Part shown: positions 1 through 13,469 of the stretch, piece after piece
Position numbering within the stretch: the first letter of the stretch is position 1
Layout of the letters: every line of letters starts with the position of its first letter
Source of the DNA: Heliocidaris tuberculata
Taxonomy: Eukaryota > Echinodermata > Echinoidea > Camarodonta > Echinometridae
DNA: 64,000 nucleotides
Assembly (NCBI GenBank): GCA_025618425.1
Contig: CM046832.1
Location: 57,254,587-57,318,586 of the forward strand
Reading direction: 5' to 3'
Notes under the pieces: generated by a model
Seen by the model: only the letters and a program-made list of their open reading frames with translations
What the model was told of the DNA's origin: nothing
The model's database searches: none
Translations under genes and position numbers: made by a program

Positions 1-174
1 AAGAACTTGAAAAGGACAACAAATATTTGCCATAACAATCATGTATAGTCTTCTTTGAAATGGCACACCGCACTTTCAAACGTATATTATAAACCGACAC
101 TATGACTGTATTCTTGTTGCGTCCTTTGCGTACCGTGTACCAACGCTTTGCATAATGGTTCATCTTTTGTGCGG

Positions 175-184
175 GTATATATAG
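175..184 (+). promoter_or_regulatory. TATA-like box upstream of the adhesion GPCR gene
   Basis: A 'tatatatag' run follows 'gcggg' about 180 bases before the start codon. A transcript starting about 30 bases downstream would have a 5' leader of roughly 150 bases. Position and sequence are the only evidence; such AT runs are common in this window. Confidence 0.35.
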
Positions 185-360
185 ATTAAAAGGTTACTAG
201 TACCAGGGAACTTCCGCTAGTACTTTGTGGCGTCCGGCTAAAGTGGACTAGCCTCTCTTGTTCATACAAACTCTTCTGTTAAGCATATGGTTAGTTTGTG
301 GAAGTGTGAGAAAGGAAATACAGACAGACATCATAGATAGATTATAGAGAAAAGGTGAAA

Positions 361-460
361 ATGTTACCCAAGGCAGTGAGTTGTGGGATTTGTCTCCTCA
401 TTGGGCTCGCAGCCCTGAGCTTCGGCCCGAAACTTTCGGCTGGTCAAGGGGACAATGCAC
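361..460 (+). CDS. Adhesion GPCR exon 1: start and signal peptide
   Basis: The ATG at 361 has an A at -3 and opens a basic-then-hydrophobic N-terminus (MLPK..., core 'ICLLIGLAALSF') typical of a secretory signal peptide, likely cut near residue 28. The exon ends in phase 1 at a strong donor, gtaagt. A GTG two codons upstream is in frame but not a plausible eukaryotic start. Confidence 0.85.
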
Positions 461-798
461 GTAAGTTCTTAATCTGTTCTATTTCGAGTTCATTTGTTGA
501 TTTTTTCGACAAAGTCACCTTTTCAACTTGTGCTTTCATACATAAGGGCCTACAGTAACTGGTTTCGCGCAATTAATATGCAATCTTGTATATGCAACGA
601 TTAATCTCTCTCTTTCGTTCTTTCTCTCCTTACGTGCATTTGAACTGAACAAGTTTAATTCATTTTTCATCGTTTTTGTAGTTAATAAAATAGTAAAATA
701 TAAAATCAGCTTTACCTCTATTTGTTCAAACAGGATTGCAGACTCCACTTTAATAGCTGGTGCCAATTACATTAAACCACCAAGTTTTCCAAACACTA

Positions 799-876
<78 letters not shown>

Positions 877-1258
877 TACTTCTACTACTACTCCTCCTCC
901 TCCTCCTCCTCCTCCTATACTACTACTACTACTACTACTTTTCGAACTGAAACTTTTTTTTGGTTTTTTTGTTTTGCTTGTCAGAGAATTATGGAGGAAA
1001 ATATCTGAAACAGCCCCCCCCCCCCTCCCCCGAGAGACTTTTTGAGAGCTGGCGAAGAAAAAAAAACCCGGGTCTCCCTCCAAGCAGAATTTGCCAGTTG
1101 ACAAATTTTGCCCCCCTTGTATAAAATCCTGGGTACGCCATTGCTGCTACTACTACTATACTACTACTACTTCTACTCCTACTTTCTACTTCTACTACTT
1201 CTTCTTCTTCTGCTACTTCTACTACTTCTACTTCTGTTACAACAACAAACTTCTTCTT

Positions 1259-1294
<36 letters not shown>

Positions 1295-1368
1295 TCTAGA
1301 ACGACTAATGCTGGTACTACTACTACCACCACCACCACTACTACTACTTCTACTTCTTCTACTTCTGT

Positions 1369-1408
<40 letters not shown>

Positions 1409-3354
1409 ACTACTGATGCTGCTGCTGCAATCTACTGCAACATAAACTACTGCTACACATGTATCTCTTACCTTCCAGGGCATAAACTCAGAAATACTGT
1501 TTACATCTTTTTAACTCTTACCCTTGAGTGTTCTAATTACCTTCGCACGAAATTGCTAATGAAGCTACCATGAACGGGTGTGTAAATCATGGTGATTAAG
1601 CATTACTGTACTTAAGAGTTTGATTCGAGAGAAAAAAGCTTGGTTTTCATCCGATGAGTCTCCCTGCAAGCATCCGATTTCAAAGAGTATTTTAGCACGC
1701 ATCATGCTGAGAGTGGTCGAATGACTTGCAACTTTTAATTCAAATCAAACGGTGATAATGTGACCTACCACTTTCGGAAGACCATATGTTGCTTCGACGT
1801 TAATCGGTCTACATTAGTGCTCAGTCTTACCCATATTAAATACCTAAGCAATATTTGTTTATATATGATATATCATAAACCCATGGCATATCCAGCTATC
1901 ATCAAAATCCCTTTGATATAATACTTTCAAGTCTGATTATGTGATGTTCGGGATTTGGTGCTGCAGGCGATTATAAAAAACCTCAACTTTTCTGATCGTA
2001 AACAATGGATTCGATTGTAGGTCATCTATTTATTTCGGAAGTTTCAAGGTTCATTCTGGTTTCAGTTTGATAGGCCATGCATGGCGAGGAATATAATCAT
2101 TGCAATGGTCATACTATACAAAAGGCGAACAAACCTAACCTAACTTCAGCCCTTTAGCTGAAAACCTTTGATGTATATAGGCTAGGAAGAAACTATTTTG
2201 TCGAGTGGAAACAGAAAATTGAACATTTTGGCATGATCATGAAAGTGGTTTCTTTTGATTATTTTATATCAACACACAAAAAAATAGAAATGTAAGAAGA
2301 AAAATCTTTGAAAGTTTTAAAAAGCTTGAATGATAAACGTGTATAGTCAGGCAAATTAATAGAGATATACAACTGTTCAGTAAGAATAATAAATCTTTCC
2401 GTAACGCGAAAGGAATTTACCTTGAAATCATAGATAGCATAACTAGAGGAATTTGATTTAAAGGAATTTAAAGTAAAATATTGCTTCCCTCGCCTTTCGG
2501 ACTATTTTTTAACATTACGTTTTAAATTTTTAGAATAAACAAATATTCATGGAAAGTTGGCATACGTGCACTGGAAGCACTCAGAAACAATCAGAGACAC
2601 AAATTAGTGAGAACTAAGAACGATCGGGCGATAAATATAAAAAAGTTATTAAGCATTTAAATGGTAAGAATACTATTAAAAATTAGGGTAAATTTGGCTT
2701 TAATACTTGTTAATATATACTTGAATATAACCTTCTTTATCCTGTCCATTGTTCTTTTTTTTTAGAATAGAAAAAATGCGAAAAAACATGACTAACAATT
2801 TAATGTCTCGTCATTTTTTGAAAAAAAAAACTACGATAGCACCACGAGATTAGAGATGGCAGTTCTCATTTGTTTTGCGACTGAAAATCGGTATTCTTTT
2901 ATCATCTTTGCTATAAACCATGAAAGAAAAAAAGAATTAAGAAGAAAAAAAGAGGCAAACAAATAAGAAAAAAAAATGCAAATACAAAAAAAGAACAGAA
3001 GCAAAAGCAAAATCAGTGCAAAAAATATGTCCTCTGGCCTCTCATCTCTGCCTCTTCTCTTTCTTCTTTCTTTTGCACAGCATCTTATCATTCATCTTTT
3101 CTGTTTATTTCTTTCTCTTTTCCGCTTTTTAAAAATTTCCTCGTTCTAATCATTGCTTTCAAATGCCCGTTCTCTATCTTTCTTTTGATCTCTCTCTCTC
3201 TCTCTCTTCTTTGTCTCTGTCTATTTTGTCTATCTGTCTGTCTGTCTCCCTCTCTCTCTCCCTCTCTGTCAATCTCTCCTCTTTGCCTCTGTCGGCCTCT
3301 ATGGTTTGCCTATATATCTCTGTTTGTCTGTCTCTCCCCTTCTCTCTTTTGCGC

Positions 3355-3394
<40 letters not shown>

Positions 3395-6300
3395 GCACAC
3401 ACACACACACACACACACACGCACTTATGCCTGTTACATAATCTTCCTCCCCCCTCTCTCTCTATGTCTTGCCCTGTCTGTCTGTCTGTCTGTCTCACCC
3501 CACTTCATCTCTATCTTTCTCTCTCTCTCTTTCTCACTCCTCTTTTTCTCTGGCTGTCTCCCCTGTCTGTTTCCCTCTCTCCCTCTCTTACTCTCACGTA
3601 TTATAGTCGTGGCCCTCGTTTTTTTATTCAGTTATCATTTGTTTGTGACATTTCCCTGGAATTGTTTTCCAGGCTAAAAAATTAATAATCGTTATGATTC
3701 AATGTTCTATTTTCCACGGATGTGGATTGTTATTTTGTGTTAAAGATAGGTTGAACCAGACATATAATGTACCTTATACGTGCTTTTGGTTTTTTTACAA
3801 ACCAACATTGTATGTTGTGATTAGTATGACGGCTTTTGTGTTTGTCACGGGGTTCCATGGAGAAACAAACACTTAATAAACATTCACAATTATAAAGACA
3901 TATACAGAGTCAGTGGCAGATTTAGAGGGGGCACATCCGGCCCGTGCCCCCCCCCTCTTTTGAAAGAAAAGTATGCATTGTGGCCCCCCCTTTTTTCGAT
4001 TGTGCCGAAAACCTTTTTTTTTTTTTTTTTTTTTTTGCTTGTCAGAGAATTATGGAGGGGAACTGAACCCCCATAACCCCCTCCCTCCATTGAGCGAATT
4101 TTGGAGGTCTGGCGATTTTTTTTTTTTTTGTTTTGTTTTTTTGTCGACCCTTCCCCTCAATATAAGTGCTTATTTAGATATTATTATTATTTGTGTTATG
4201 ATCCATGGTTAAATTGTGAGTTTTTATTGATATTCCATTTTGAAAGCCGAGAGAACACTGTTAGTAAAAGATGTAGACAATCAGCTGAATAACCAGAAGG
4301 ATTGTTGGTTCCCCAATAAATGATGACATAATCCTTGTTCATCTTCCATTTGTTAGGAAAACTGGACAACTTCAAATGCATTGAATCATAATCATTACCA
4401 CGACAGATATAGTTTTTTAAAACATTTTAAGGGTAGGAATTTTTTATTATTTTTTCTTATTATTTGTTATTGTTTATTAACAACAGAAAATATGCCATTA
4501 TATATAAAATGTTTTCTTTCCGCAGCCTCAGTTACCATTGATACTTTTAATGACTGTTACTCGATATCCATCTAAATTATTTTGACCCTCTAATATAGTA
4601 ATGAAAATATCAGGTATAGACATGATAGAGACAGGGGTCAGTCAGTGACAAACCCAGTGACAAACACAGATTCAACCCTTAACATTGTTGCAGTCAATTC
4701 ATATAGATTTAATCAAACATACTCACATTGTAGCCTATCATGTTTCCCTTTATTTGAAACCTTGGTCGATAAAGCCCCATCATAGACAGCAGAACAGTAA
4801 CATTCTTCCTCGTGCATGTCAAATTTGCCTCTGCCCAAATTTGAAAGAAATGAAGGGTCAACCCAAAGTTGGTTGAATGGTCTCCATTCAATTTGAATGC
4901 ACTAAAATGATGAAAGTAACTCCTGAACACCATTCAGACCAAACTTGGCCTGGGCAGACGACTAGGACATTCATTTTTTTACAAATGGCCGTTGCTCAGT
5001 CATCCATGATCGCATTTTGAAGCAGCCTATCATATTTAAGAAGACATTATCAGATATGATACCATTATAATACATTTCAGCGATTTGGTTTTTAAAATAT
5101 TGGGACTTAAAAATGGGTTTCCTTTTTGTTGATTCTCACTGTAAATATGCAGTGAAATGCAAATATAAAAAAGAAAGTATGAACCTTGATTTCTTCTAAT
5201 TCAAAAGCTATAATCAATATGACCTCGAAATTTATTCCACGGTGAGGAGTAATTTGTTTTCTGTCCAATGTTACCTCATTCTGCCACGGATGACTGAGCA
5301 CCAACGTTTTTTTTTTTGGTTGCTTTTTTTTTAGTTTTTTTTTTAAGTGTCGTCAAAATATCCTTGTATACCAAGTTTGGTCTGATGCAGCGAATGTGGC
5401 TCAAGTCATATGAATGTGTTACTTTAGTTTAAAACCCTTTTGAAAGTTGAAATTTCTTCCTTGCTTCAATGCTTTAAAGCGATCTAGTGTATTTAAGCTT
5501 TCGCATTACATTATTACAATCCATACGATACAGCACTCGAACTTTTTGTCTCATGATAACTAAAATCTCGCTGCAATGCACTATTTCACCTGCATAAGGG
5601 GCATAAGGTGTTTTCTCGAATAGGGCATGAGCTCAAAGGTTTACAGACTTTAAAGATTGAAAATATAAGGAAGGATACATGTGTTGAGAATTACCAAAGT
5701 AACTGATAGCAGACTTTCATAAGAAAATAAAAGATAGCTTAACAAATAAACTTTTTTTTGGAATGACTCAGTAAAAATGCTTTCCTTAAATGAAGGATGC
5801 GGATGAAACCGAAATTGTGTAATCATGACATAGAAAATAATTAACTAAAAAGTCACACACTATGTGGGCTTAAAATATATTTCATATATACGTTGCTCTT
5901 TATAAAGAGCAACGTATATACTTCCAAGGATACCTTATTCATAACCGTGCTGCAAAGGATGACTGAGCAACAGGCTTTGCATAAAGTATTATCAAAATCC
6001 TCTTGTACCAAGTTTGGGCTGAAGCAACGAACGTGGGTCAAAACCAATTATGCGTTTGTTATTTCAGTTTGAAAACAATTGCTTAGTTATTTCAATTGTT
6101 TTGTGCATTCGAAAAGGAAAGGTGTTAATGTAAACTCGAACTCAAGAAAGGGCTTATTACAAGCAAAATTTATGATATTTTCTTGACCATGATAAACACA
6201 GTCTCGGTTTCATCCGCACCTGTTATCATGGTTACTGAATCATGATAGAAGAAAAGCCTTTTTATTTAGTCGTTCGAAATGGACAATGTTTATTTGGAAA

Positions 6301-9300
6301 ATTATCTTTTGTATGAACGTCTACTGTCAAATATTATGGTGATTCTCAACACATATATATTTCCCTGTATTTTTTAAATCTGTAAAGTCGGTAAACCATT
6401 GAGTTCATGCACTATTTGAGAAAAGCACCTTATGCCCCTTATGCAGGTGAAATATTTCTCAAGGAATTTGCTTGTGAGATCAGCACACCTATCACTAATA
6501 TCTTCAACTCCTCTCTCAGAGAAGGCAAGGTCCCGCAGGTCTGCAAAGATGCTGATGTTGTTCCTGTGCCAAAAGAGAAACCCCCTGTCATCACGAAACT
6601 CAGACCTGTGTCGCTTACATCACAGTGTGCCAAAGTCTGTGAGGGATTCGTAGCTAAATGGATCAAAGAGGACATGGGACCAAATATTGACCGACATCAG
6701 TATTGGAGCTTGGAAGGCTCCTCTACACTGTTTAATTGAAATGATGCACCAATTTTACAAGGGATCGGACAAACCCAATTTTGTAGGAAATCTCGTAGTT
6801 ATTGACTTCTCAAAAGCATTTGACTCGACTGACCACACCATGGTGGTGACCAAACTCATAAGAATCGGAGTTCGCCACGAAATCATCCCATGGATTGTTG
6901 ATTTTCTGACCAACAGGCAACAGAGAGTAAAGTACCAGAATGCTGTCTCTTCCTGGATCGGAACTGACCTGCGGTGTCCCTCAGGGAATGAAGATCGGCC
7001 GGCTGGCTTTTCTCGCACTTATCAACGACGCAGTAGGATCGACTGAGTTACATACTTGGAAGTATGTGGACGACCTTAGCATCAGGGAGACAAAAACGGT
7101 GAATGAGCCCTCTTGCCTGCAGCAGGTCGTCAATGAACTTGGACAATGGGCTGACCAACATCACTTACACCTGAATGCAGCCAAGTGCAAACAACTCCAG
7201 ATTTGCTTTAAGAGATCACCACCAGAGCCACCTGTCATAACCCTAGGCCCGAATATTTTGGATGTGGTAAAGGAGACAAAGATTCTAGGTGTCTAGATTC
7301 AAGATGACCTGAAATGGGGAAAACAGGTTAAAGGAATGATGTCAAAGAGCAAGCAAAGAGTACACATTCTGAGTAGACTGAAGAAGTTCAGAATCCCACA
7401 TGAAGACTTAGTAGCTGTGTATAAGTCCTACGTCCGGCCAGCTCTCGAATACGCGGCACCGGTGTGGCACTCTGGACTCACCAAGCAACAGACTAGTGAC
7501 CTGGAAAAGATACAGAAGAGAGCGATGAGGATTGCGCTTGGCCCTCATTATGAGTCATATGAAAATGCTCTCAGGAAAACCTCGATGGAAACTTTAGAAG
7601 AAAGAAGACAACTGGATCGTCGAAGACTCAGAGGTATCAGGGACCAGAAAAGCCGCTTGGAATTGTATGGTCAGGCTCACTACCCTTTATTATTATTCAA
7701 TCTGTAAAGATAGAACAAAACAAAGGGGATCATAAACATTATGTCCAATGCTTTGACACAAATAAATTATTAGAGTTATAACAATATGCCAAAAATCGTT
7801 CCTTTCTTTTTTAGAACAATGAACAATATGAATCTAAACATTCATCCATAGAGGAGTGGACAGTATAACAAATGCATAATTCCTTCATCTATAGACGAAT
7901 GGACAATTCATATTGAAGTCCATGTTTGCATAGAAAAGTCTTCAAAAAAGACTAGACTAAATAAAATACATGTGCATGTATATATAAATTTGCATTAAGC
8001 CTAGTGAATTGCTTCAGATAATTCAACTTGAATTAACTTTATGTTTATACGAGGAGAAATTTCTAACCTGCTATGAAGTTACGTATTTTACCTAAGTGCG
8101 AAAGGTAAACAAATAACAAAATTTGCTTCTAGTTCATTTACAGCACAGACGAGTCTAGCAATAAATTAGCAAGATACCTTATAACAAGATTAATATTTTA
8201 AACCCAACAAATTGTTATGTATTAGAAAGTCCTAAAACATGAAATTTGTATGTTCAAAAAAACAAGCATCTTTCCTATGCTAGCTATTGCACACTGAATT
8301 GAATGCACAAAGAAAAACATTGTTTGACCTTGAGTGTGACCTTGTGTATAAATTCAAGTCACGTCTCTATCACAAATTTACCAAACTAAAGGCTACCTAA
8401 TAGAATCAAATTTACTCCAAATTTGACAACCTCTTATATTTGCTTTATACCTGATTTTACATCAAGTCAAATTATTTCTGACAAATCTATGCCAGAATTG
8501 AAAGTAACAAACCATTACTCAAACCATGACACCACACTAATATGCTATAGAATCATGCATATCTACCGTAATATCAAGCTCCTAACTCAACTTTTGTTTA
8601 CTTCATAAACTCAATAATTCCTCCAACTTTCCTACTACTTTTGCTCAAATGATATGTCAAAGTGACTTAAAACCATCATCACCTCTATTCAACTTTTACG
8701 ACTTCATAATTTAACTTCGTAAAGTACAGCTACCCCGTTTCAAGTGTGCATAGTGATTACGTTCATTACGCTTCCACTCTGTGTTAATTACACATACCTG
8801 TGTCCATTACATACACAGCGTGTTCATTACACATACACTTGTGTTTATTACACTTCAGGTATCTCTCCACTAACTTAAATTCACTTAAATTCTCCTTAGT
8901 CAGTAAAAATATCTTTATCTTTTAGCACCTGTAACAAATATAAGATTTTAATCATTAAACTCACTTCTTTGGCGGCATTTCCTAGCCAACTTGAAACAAA
9001 ATAAGAGACTTTCGTCTCCCAATCGTCTTTCTCAAATATTAGTCCGGTTCACTATGTAAGAAAATGGGCTTTCGTTCAAAATTTTTGGAGATTAACAAAA
9101 CTATACATTTTCATAATCGTTAGAACATGGGAAATTCAAAAATTGATGTTGGCATTTTGCACAAATCATCGGCATAGCGGCCATTTTGGATTTTCAAAAT
9201 GGCCGCTATGTGTAACTCGTATTGAACAAATTTAAATATATTTTTTAAACAGAACCTCATCTTACCATGTATGTATCATCATATTAAAGGACATTAAATT

Positions 9301-12300
9301 TTCCACAATATGATACCACATTTAATGGGTTTGGTGATGATTTGCGATACAATTCTTGGCCAAGAATGTGATTGTTTACATAATTATTTACAAATATGAT
9401 TTTCTTCAAAATACGTATTTCTCATTATTTCAAAAGTTATTTTTACAAATTAGTTTAAACTTTTCAGAAAACTTTCCACATGTACGGTTAATATCATATA
9501 AAAATTACAAGTTCAGTGCTTCTCAAACAAAAAAATTATAGCGCTCTGAAGTTGACACTTTGATATTAGCTAAAGTAGAGAATCGATAACAAATGTGGTT
9601 ACTAAGTGCTGCCTTCTCCCTGACAATGGTAACACTGGGAGACGTGCAATGAATTATTTCGGTAGTACATGCTATTGTCATGCAGATGAATATTTTAATA
9701 GGAAGTGGGATATCAGATGATTCAGCAAGATCATATTTTAGTGATATAGTTGTTTATTAGTTCCCGTGGCCATGATTGCTATGATACAAATGCGCCTAAT
9801 AACCGACGATGTGTGTTGAGAAATCAATAAGGCTAATTGTCCAATATTTTATATGACAGTGTAGTAAAATCACGCAAAACCGTTATAATGGTTTAGCGTT
9901 ATATTTGCTGATTGTTACGTAAGCCCCGCACAGCAAGGTCGAACGGTCCAGCGATTTTCCTAGTCTCTTATTAGTCGTTCGCCCGTATTTGACCCAAGTG
10001 TTGTGTATACTGAAAAGGAAGACAGAGAGAAGACAAAGAAATACATAAGGAAAAAAGGAAGACAGAGAGAAGAAAAACAAAGAAATGCATAAAGAAATCA
10101 AAAGAAGATATAAAGAATAAAAACAAAGAAATACATAAGGAAAAAAGAAGATATAAAGAATAAAAACAAAGAAATACATAAGGAAAAAGGAAGACAGAGA
10201 GAAGAAAAACAAAGAAATACATAAGGAAAAAAGAAGAGTGAAGAAAAACAAAGAAATACATAAAGAAATAAAAACAAAATATGGAGAATAAAAATAAAGA
10301 AATACATAAGGAAAAAAAAGATGGAAGAAAAACAAAGAAATACATAATGAAAGGAAGACGGAGAGAAGAAAAACAAAGAAATACATAAGGAAAAAAGAAG
10401 AGCGAAGAAAAACAAAGAAATAAAGAAATAAAAGAAGATATGGAGAATAAAAACAAAGAAATATATAAGGAAAAAAGGAAGACAGAGAGAAGGAAAACAA
10501 AAGAATACATAAGAAAAAAAAGGAGAACGGAGAAAAACAAAGAAATAAATTAGGAAAGAGGGAAGACAGAGAAGAAAAACAAAAAAATACATAAGGAAAA
10601 AACGAAGACAGAGAAAAAAAACCAAAGAAATACATAAGGGAAAAAAAGAGAGAAAAAACAAAGAAATACATTACAAAAAAAGAAGACAGCGAGAAGAAAA
10701 ACAAAGAAATACATAAGGAAAAAAAGAAGATAGAAGAGAAACAAAGAAATACATAAAGAAATAAAAAGATATGGAGAATAAAAACAAAGAAATACATAAG
10801 GAATAAAGAAGATAGAAGAAAACAAAGAAATACATAAGGAAAAAGGAAGACAGAGAGAAGGAAAACAAAGGGATACAGAAGGAAAAAGAAGAGCGAAGAA
10901 AAACAAAGAAATACATAAAGAAAAAAAAGGGAGATATGGAGAATAAAAACAAAGAAATACATAATGAAAGGAAGACGGAGAGAAGAAAAACAAAGAAATA
11001 CATAAGAAAAAAGGGAAGACAGAGAGAAGAAAAACAAAGAAATATATAAGGAAAGGATGACGGAGAGAAGAAAAACAAAGAAATACATGAGGGAAAAAGA
11101 AGAGAGAAGAAAAAGAAAGAAATACATAAGGAAAAAAAGAAGATAGAAGAGAAACAAAGAAATACATTAAGAAATCAAAAAAAGACAGAGAGAAGAAAAA
11201 CAAAGAAATACATTAAGAAATCAAAAAAAGACAGAGAGAAGAAAAACAAAGAAATACATTAAGAAAAAAGACAGATAGAGGAAAAACAAAGGAATACATA
11301 AGAAAAAGAAGACAAGAGAGAAGAAAAACAAAGAAATTCATCAGAAAAGATTGAAGATAGAGAGAAGGAAAACAAAGAAATACTATAGTACTGCTGCCAC
11401 GTCAGCCGTGTTGGTCATCATACACACGTGGATATTTGACAAACAACGACTGTCATTGCATCTATCAGGCGTTCTTTTCAGCTGCTTGCAAAAGATGAAT
11501 TATGATTTTGATTGATTTATAGCAAAACGCCACGGGGAAAAAAAATTCGGCGAGGATAGATTGATCAAGTATAATTTTTTCTTAAAAAAAAAATTATTTT
11601 GCAGCCGTCCCTTTGCTTTTAAAGCCGTCCCTGTGAATTTAAAGATTGAGAACGCATCTTGGAATCGTTTATGCCTTCTCCATTCACATAGGATTTGCGT
11701 GCAAATTCTCTTGCACAATGGAGCGCGGAGAGTGATCTCCTGGTAATCGATTTACTATTTTGACGTCAATTTATTACGGGTTTGCGTTATAACGGTTTTG
11801 CGTGATTTTACTACACTGTATGAGGAAACCTGGTTTCAAGTGATAATCATGATTCACACTTCAACACACGTATATACTAGATTATAGGGTACAGAACTTG
11901 CACCCCATATATGTCCATGCCTTCCCCTCCCCCTTTCTGTTTTCACTGGCGTAGCCAGGATTTTTCAAGAGGGGGGGCCAAGGCGAGGGAGCGAAGCGAC
12001 CGAGCGGGGGAGGGTGTGGGAGGGGGTATCCCCCTCCCACGGTAGGAAAATTTTTTAAAACCAGGTCATGAAAATGGCATTTTCTGCACCCTAAAATTCT
12101 ATTCTGGTGTAACCTACTTGAGAAGTGACAGATGAAATAGGATTTTTTTTTTCTCTACTCCGCTGGAATGAATTGTAGTGGAAGGATTACCACTCCTTGG
12201 GGCTCCAGAATTCCAAGCAATACGCAAAATTACATGTAGTTGGTGTGTATAAATAGCTGTACCAGTGTACATACGAAACGGATAGGAAAATATACAGACT

Positions 12301-13428
12301 AACAACCAAAAACCCACACACAGACACACTGACTATTGACTAACATATGACTAAGAGGACGCCCTTTCTCATGGAGTGGAATTTATATCTCATCTCAAGC
12401 GGTAGTCTCATTTGAAAACACATGCAACATCTTTATTAGGTGTATGTAAAAGACTTTAGCAATTTATTTAGCTGCCTTGTTTAGCTCTTTATCTCATTTT
12501 CTCGGTTAGAGGTTGTTCATTAGTTGCCTAATTCGTATATACTACACGAATCCAGCTACGTACTCCTTCATTTAAGTACTGAGGAATTATATAGTTTGAT
12601 TAATTTTTGTAACCTAAATGAACATCAATGTGAGTATTTAGCACGGAAAAATATTAGAATTACATCGTGTAAAGAGTATAGAGATCACAATTTGTAATAA
12701 AAACATATGGAAATAATGTAATTACACATAGAGAACGGGCTAAACAAAGTCTTCATACAACCAAGTCAAGCGCACATGATTTGCCACATGTGAAGGCCGT
12801 TTTTGTCATTCAATTTAGTGATAATAGATTTGACTCAAAACTGTAAACATCAAAGCAGAAAGCATCTCGTCCGATGACTTACTAGTATATAAAATACGAC
12901 TTGAACAAAGAATGAAATTGTATCTTTTTTGAATATTCCTCTATAAAATCGAACTCTACCTTGAAAAACAGTGTTTTGCTTCTCCTCGGATGAAGACCAT
13001 AAAAATGATATAACGGTGACATTGTTTTCGTATAAAAGCAATGTTGGCTACCACAATGATAACTCTTAAACAAACTCAAGATTTACAAAACGAAGAAAAT
13101 GGTTATTGCCTCCATCGGACATATACCCATTCACAAAGAGAGGTTTATATTCGGCAAGAATAACTGATACGCCTCTTCATCATTCTGAGTACAATTTCTT
13201 TCAACTCTCGACAAACTAAAAGAAATATAAATGTTCTGTTACCAATCTACTTAGTCAATGTTGTTAACAAAGTTTCGGGGTTATGATTTGGAAAGGAACA
13301 GTTTTTGCTGGAAATGAAAGCAGTGTTTATTTTGTTTACTTTTTTGGTAATATTTCCATTTTATTTTTCCTTATTTCGATTGTAAGGTAGGGGTAGGGCA
13401 AGTCCTAGTAAGACCAGCATGTGAAAAG

Positions 13429-13469
<41 letters not shown>

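Noticed and set aside
796..1573. Open frames of poly-Tyr, poly-Leu, poly-Thr and poly-Val
   Set aside because: By-products of trinucleotide microsatellites; all frames on both strands are open.
3163..3685. Open frames rich in Ser/Leu and His/Thr
   Set aside because: Artefacts of the (CT)n and (AC)n tracts.
6407..6455. The first ~16 codons of the frame at 6407 as part of the reverse transcriptase
   Set aside because: These bases belong to the right arm of the foldback element; the LINE sequence starts just after it.
9883..11157. A 424-codon minus-strand open frame, apparently a polytopic membrane protein of Phe/Leu/Ser repeats
   Set aside because: It is a translation of the purine-rich minisatellite. 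Neighbouring frames are equally long and equally repetitive, and there is no conserved domain.
10010..11395. A CRISPR-like array
   Set aside because: Units are degenerate and contiguous, without unique spacers, and the DNA is eukaryotic.
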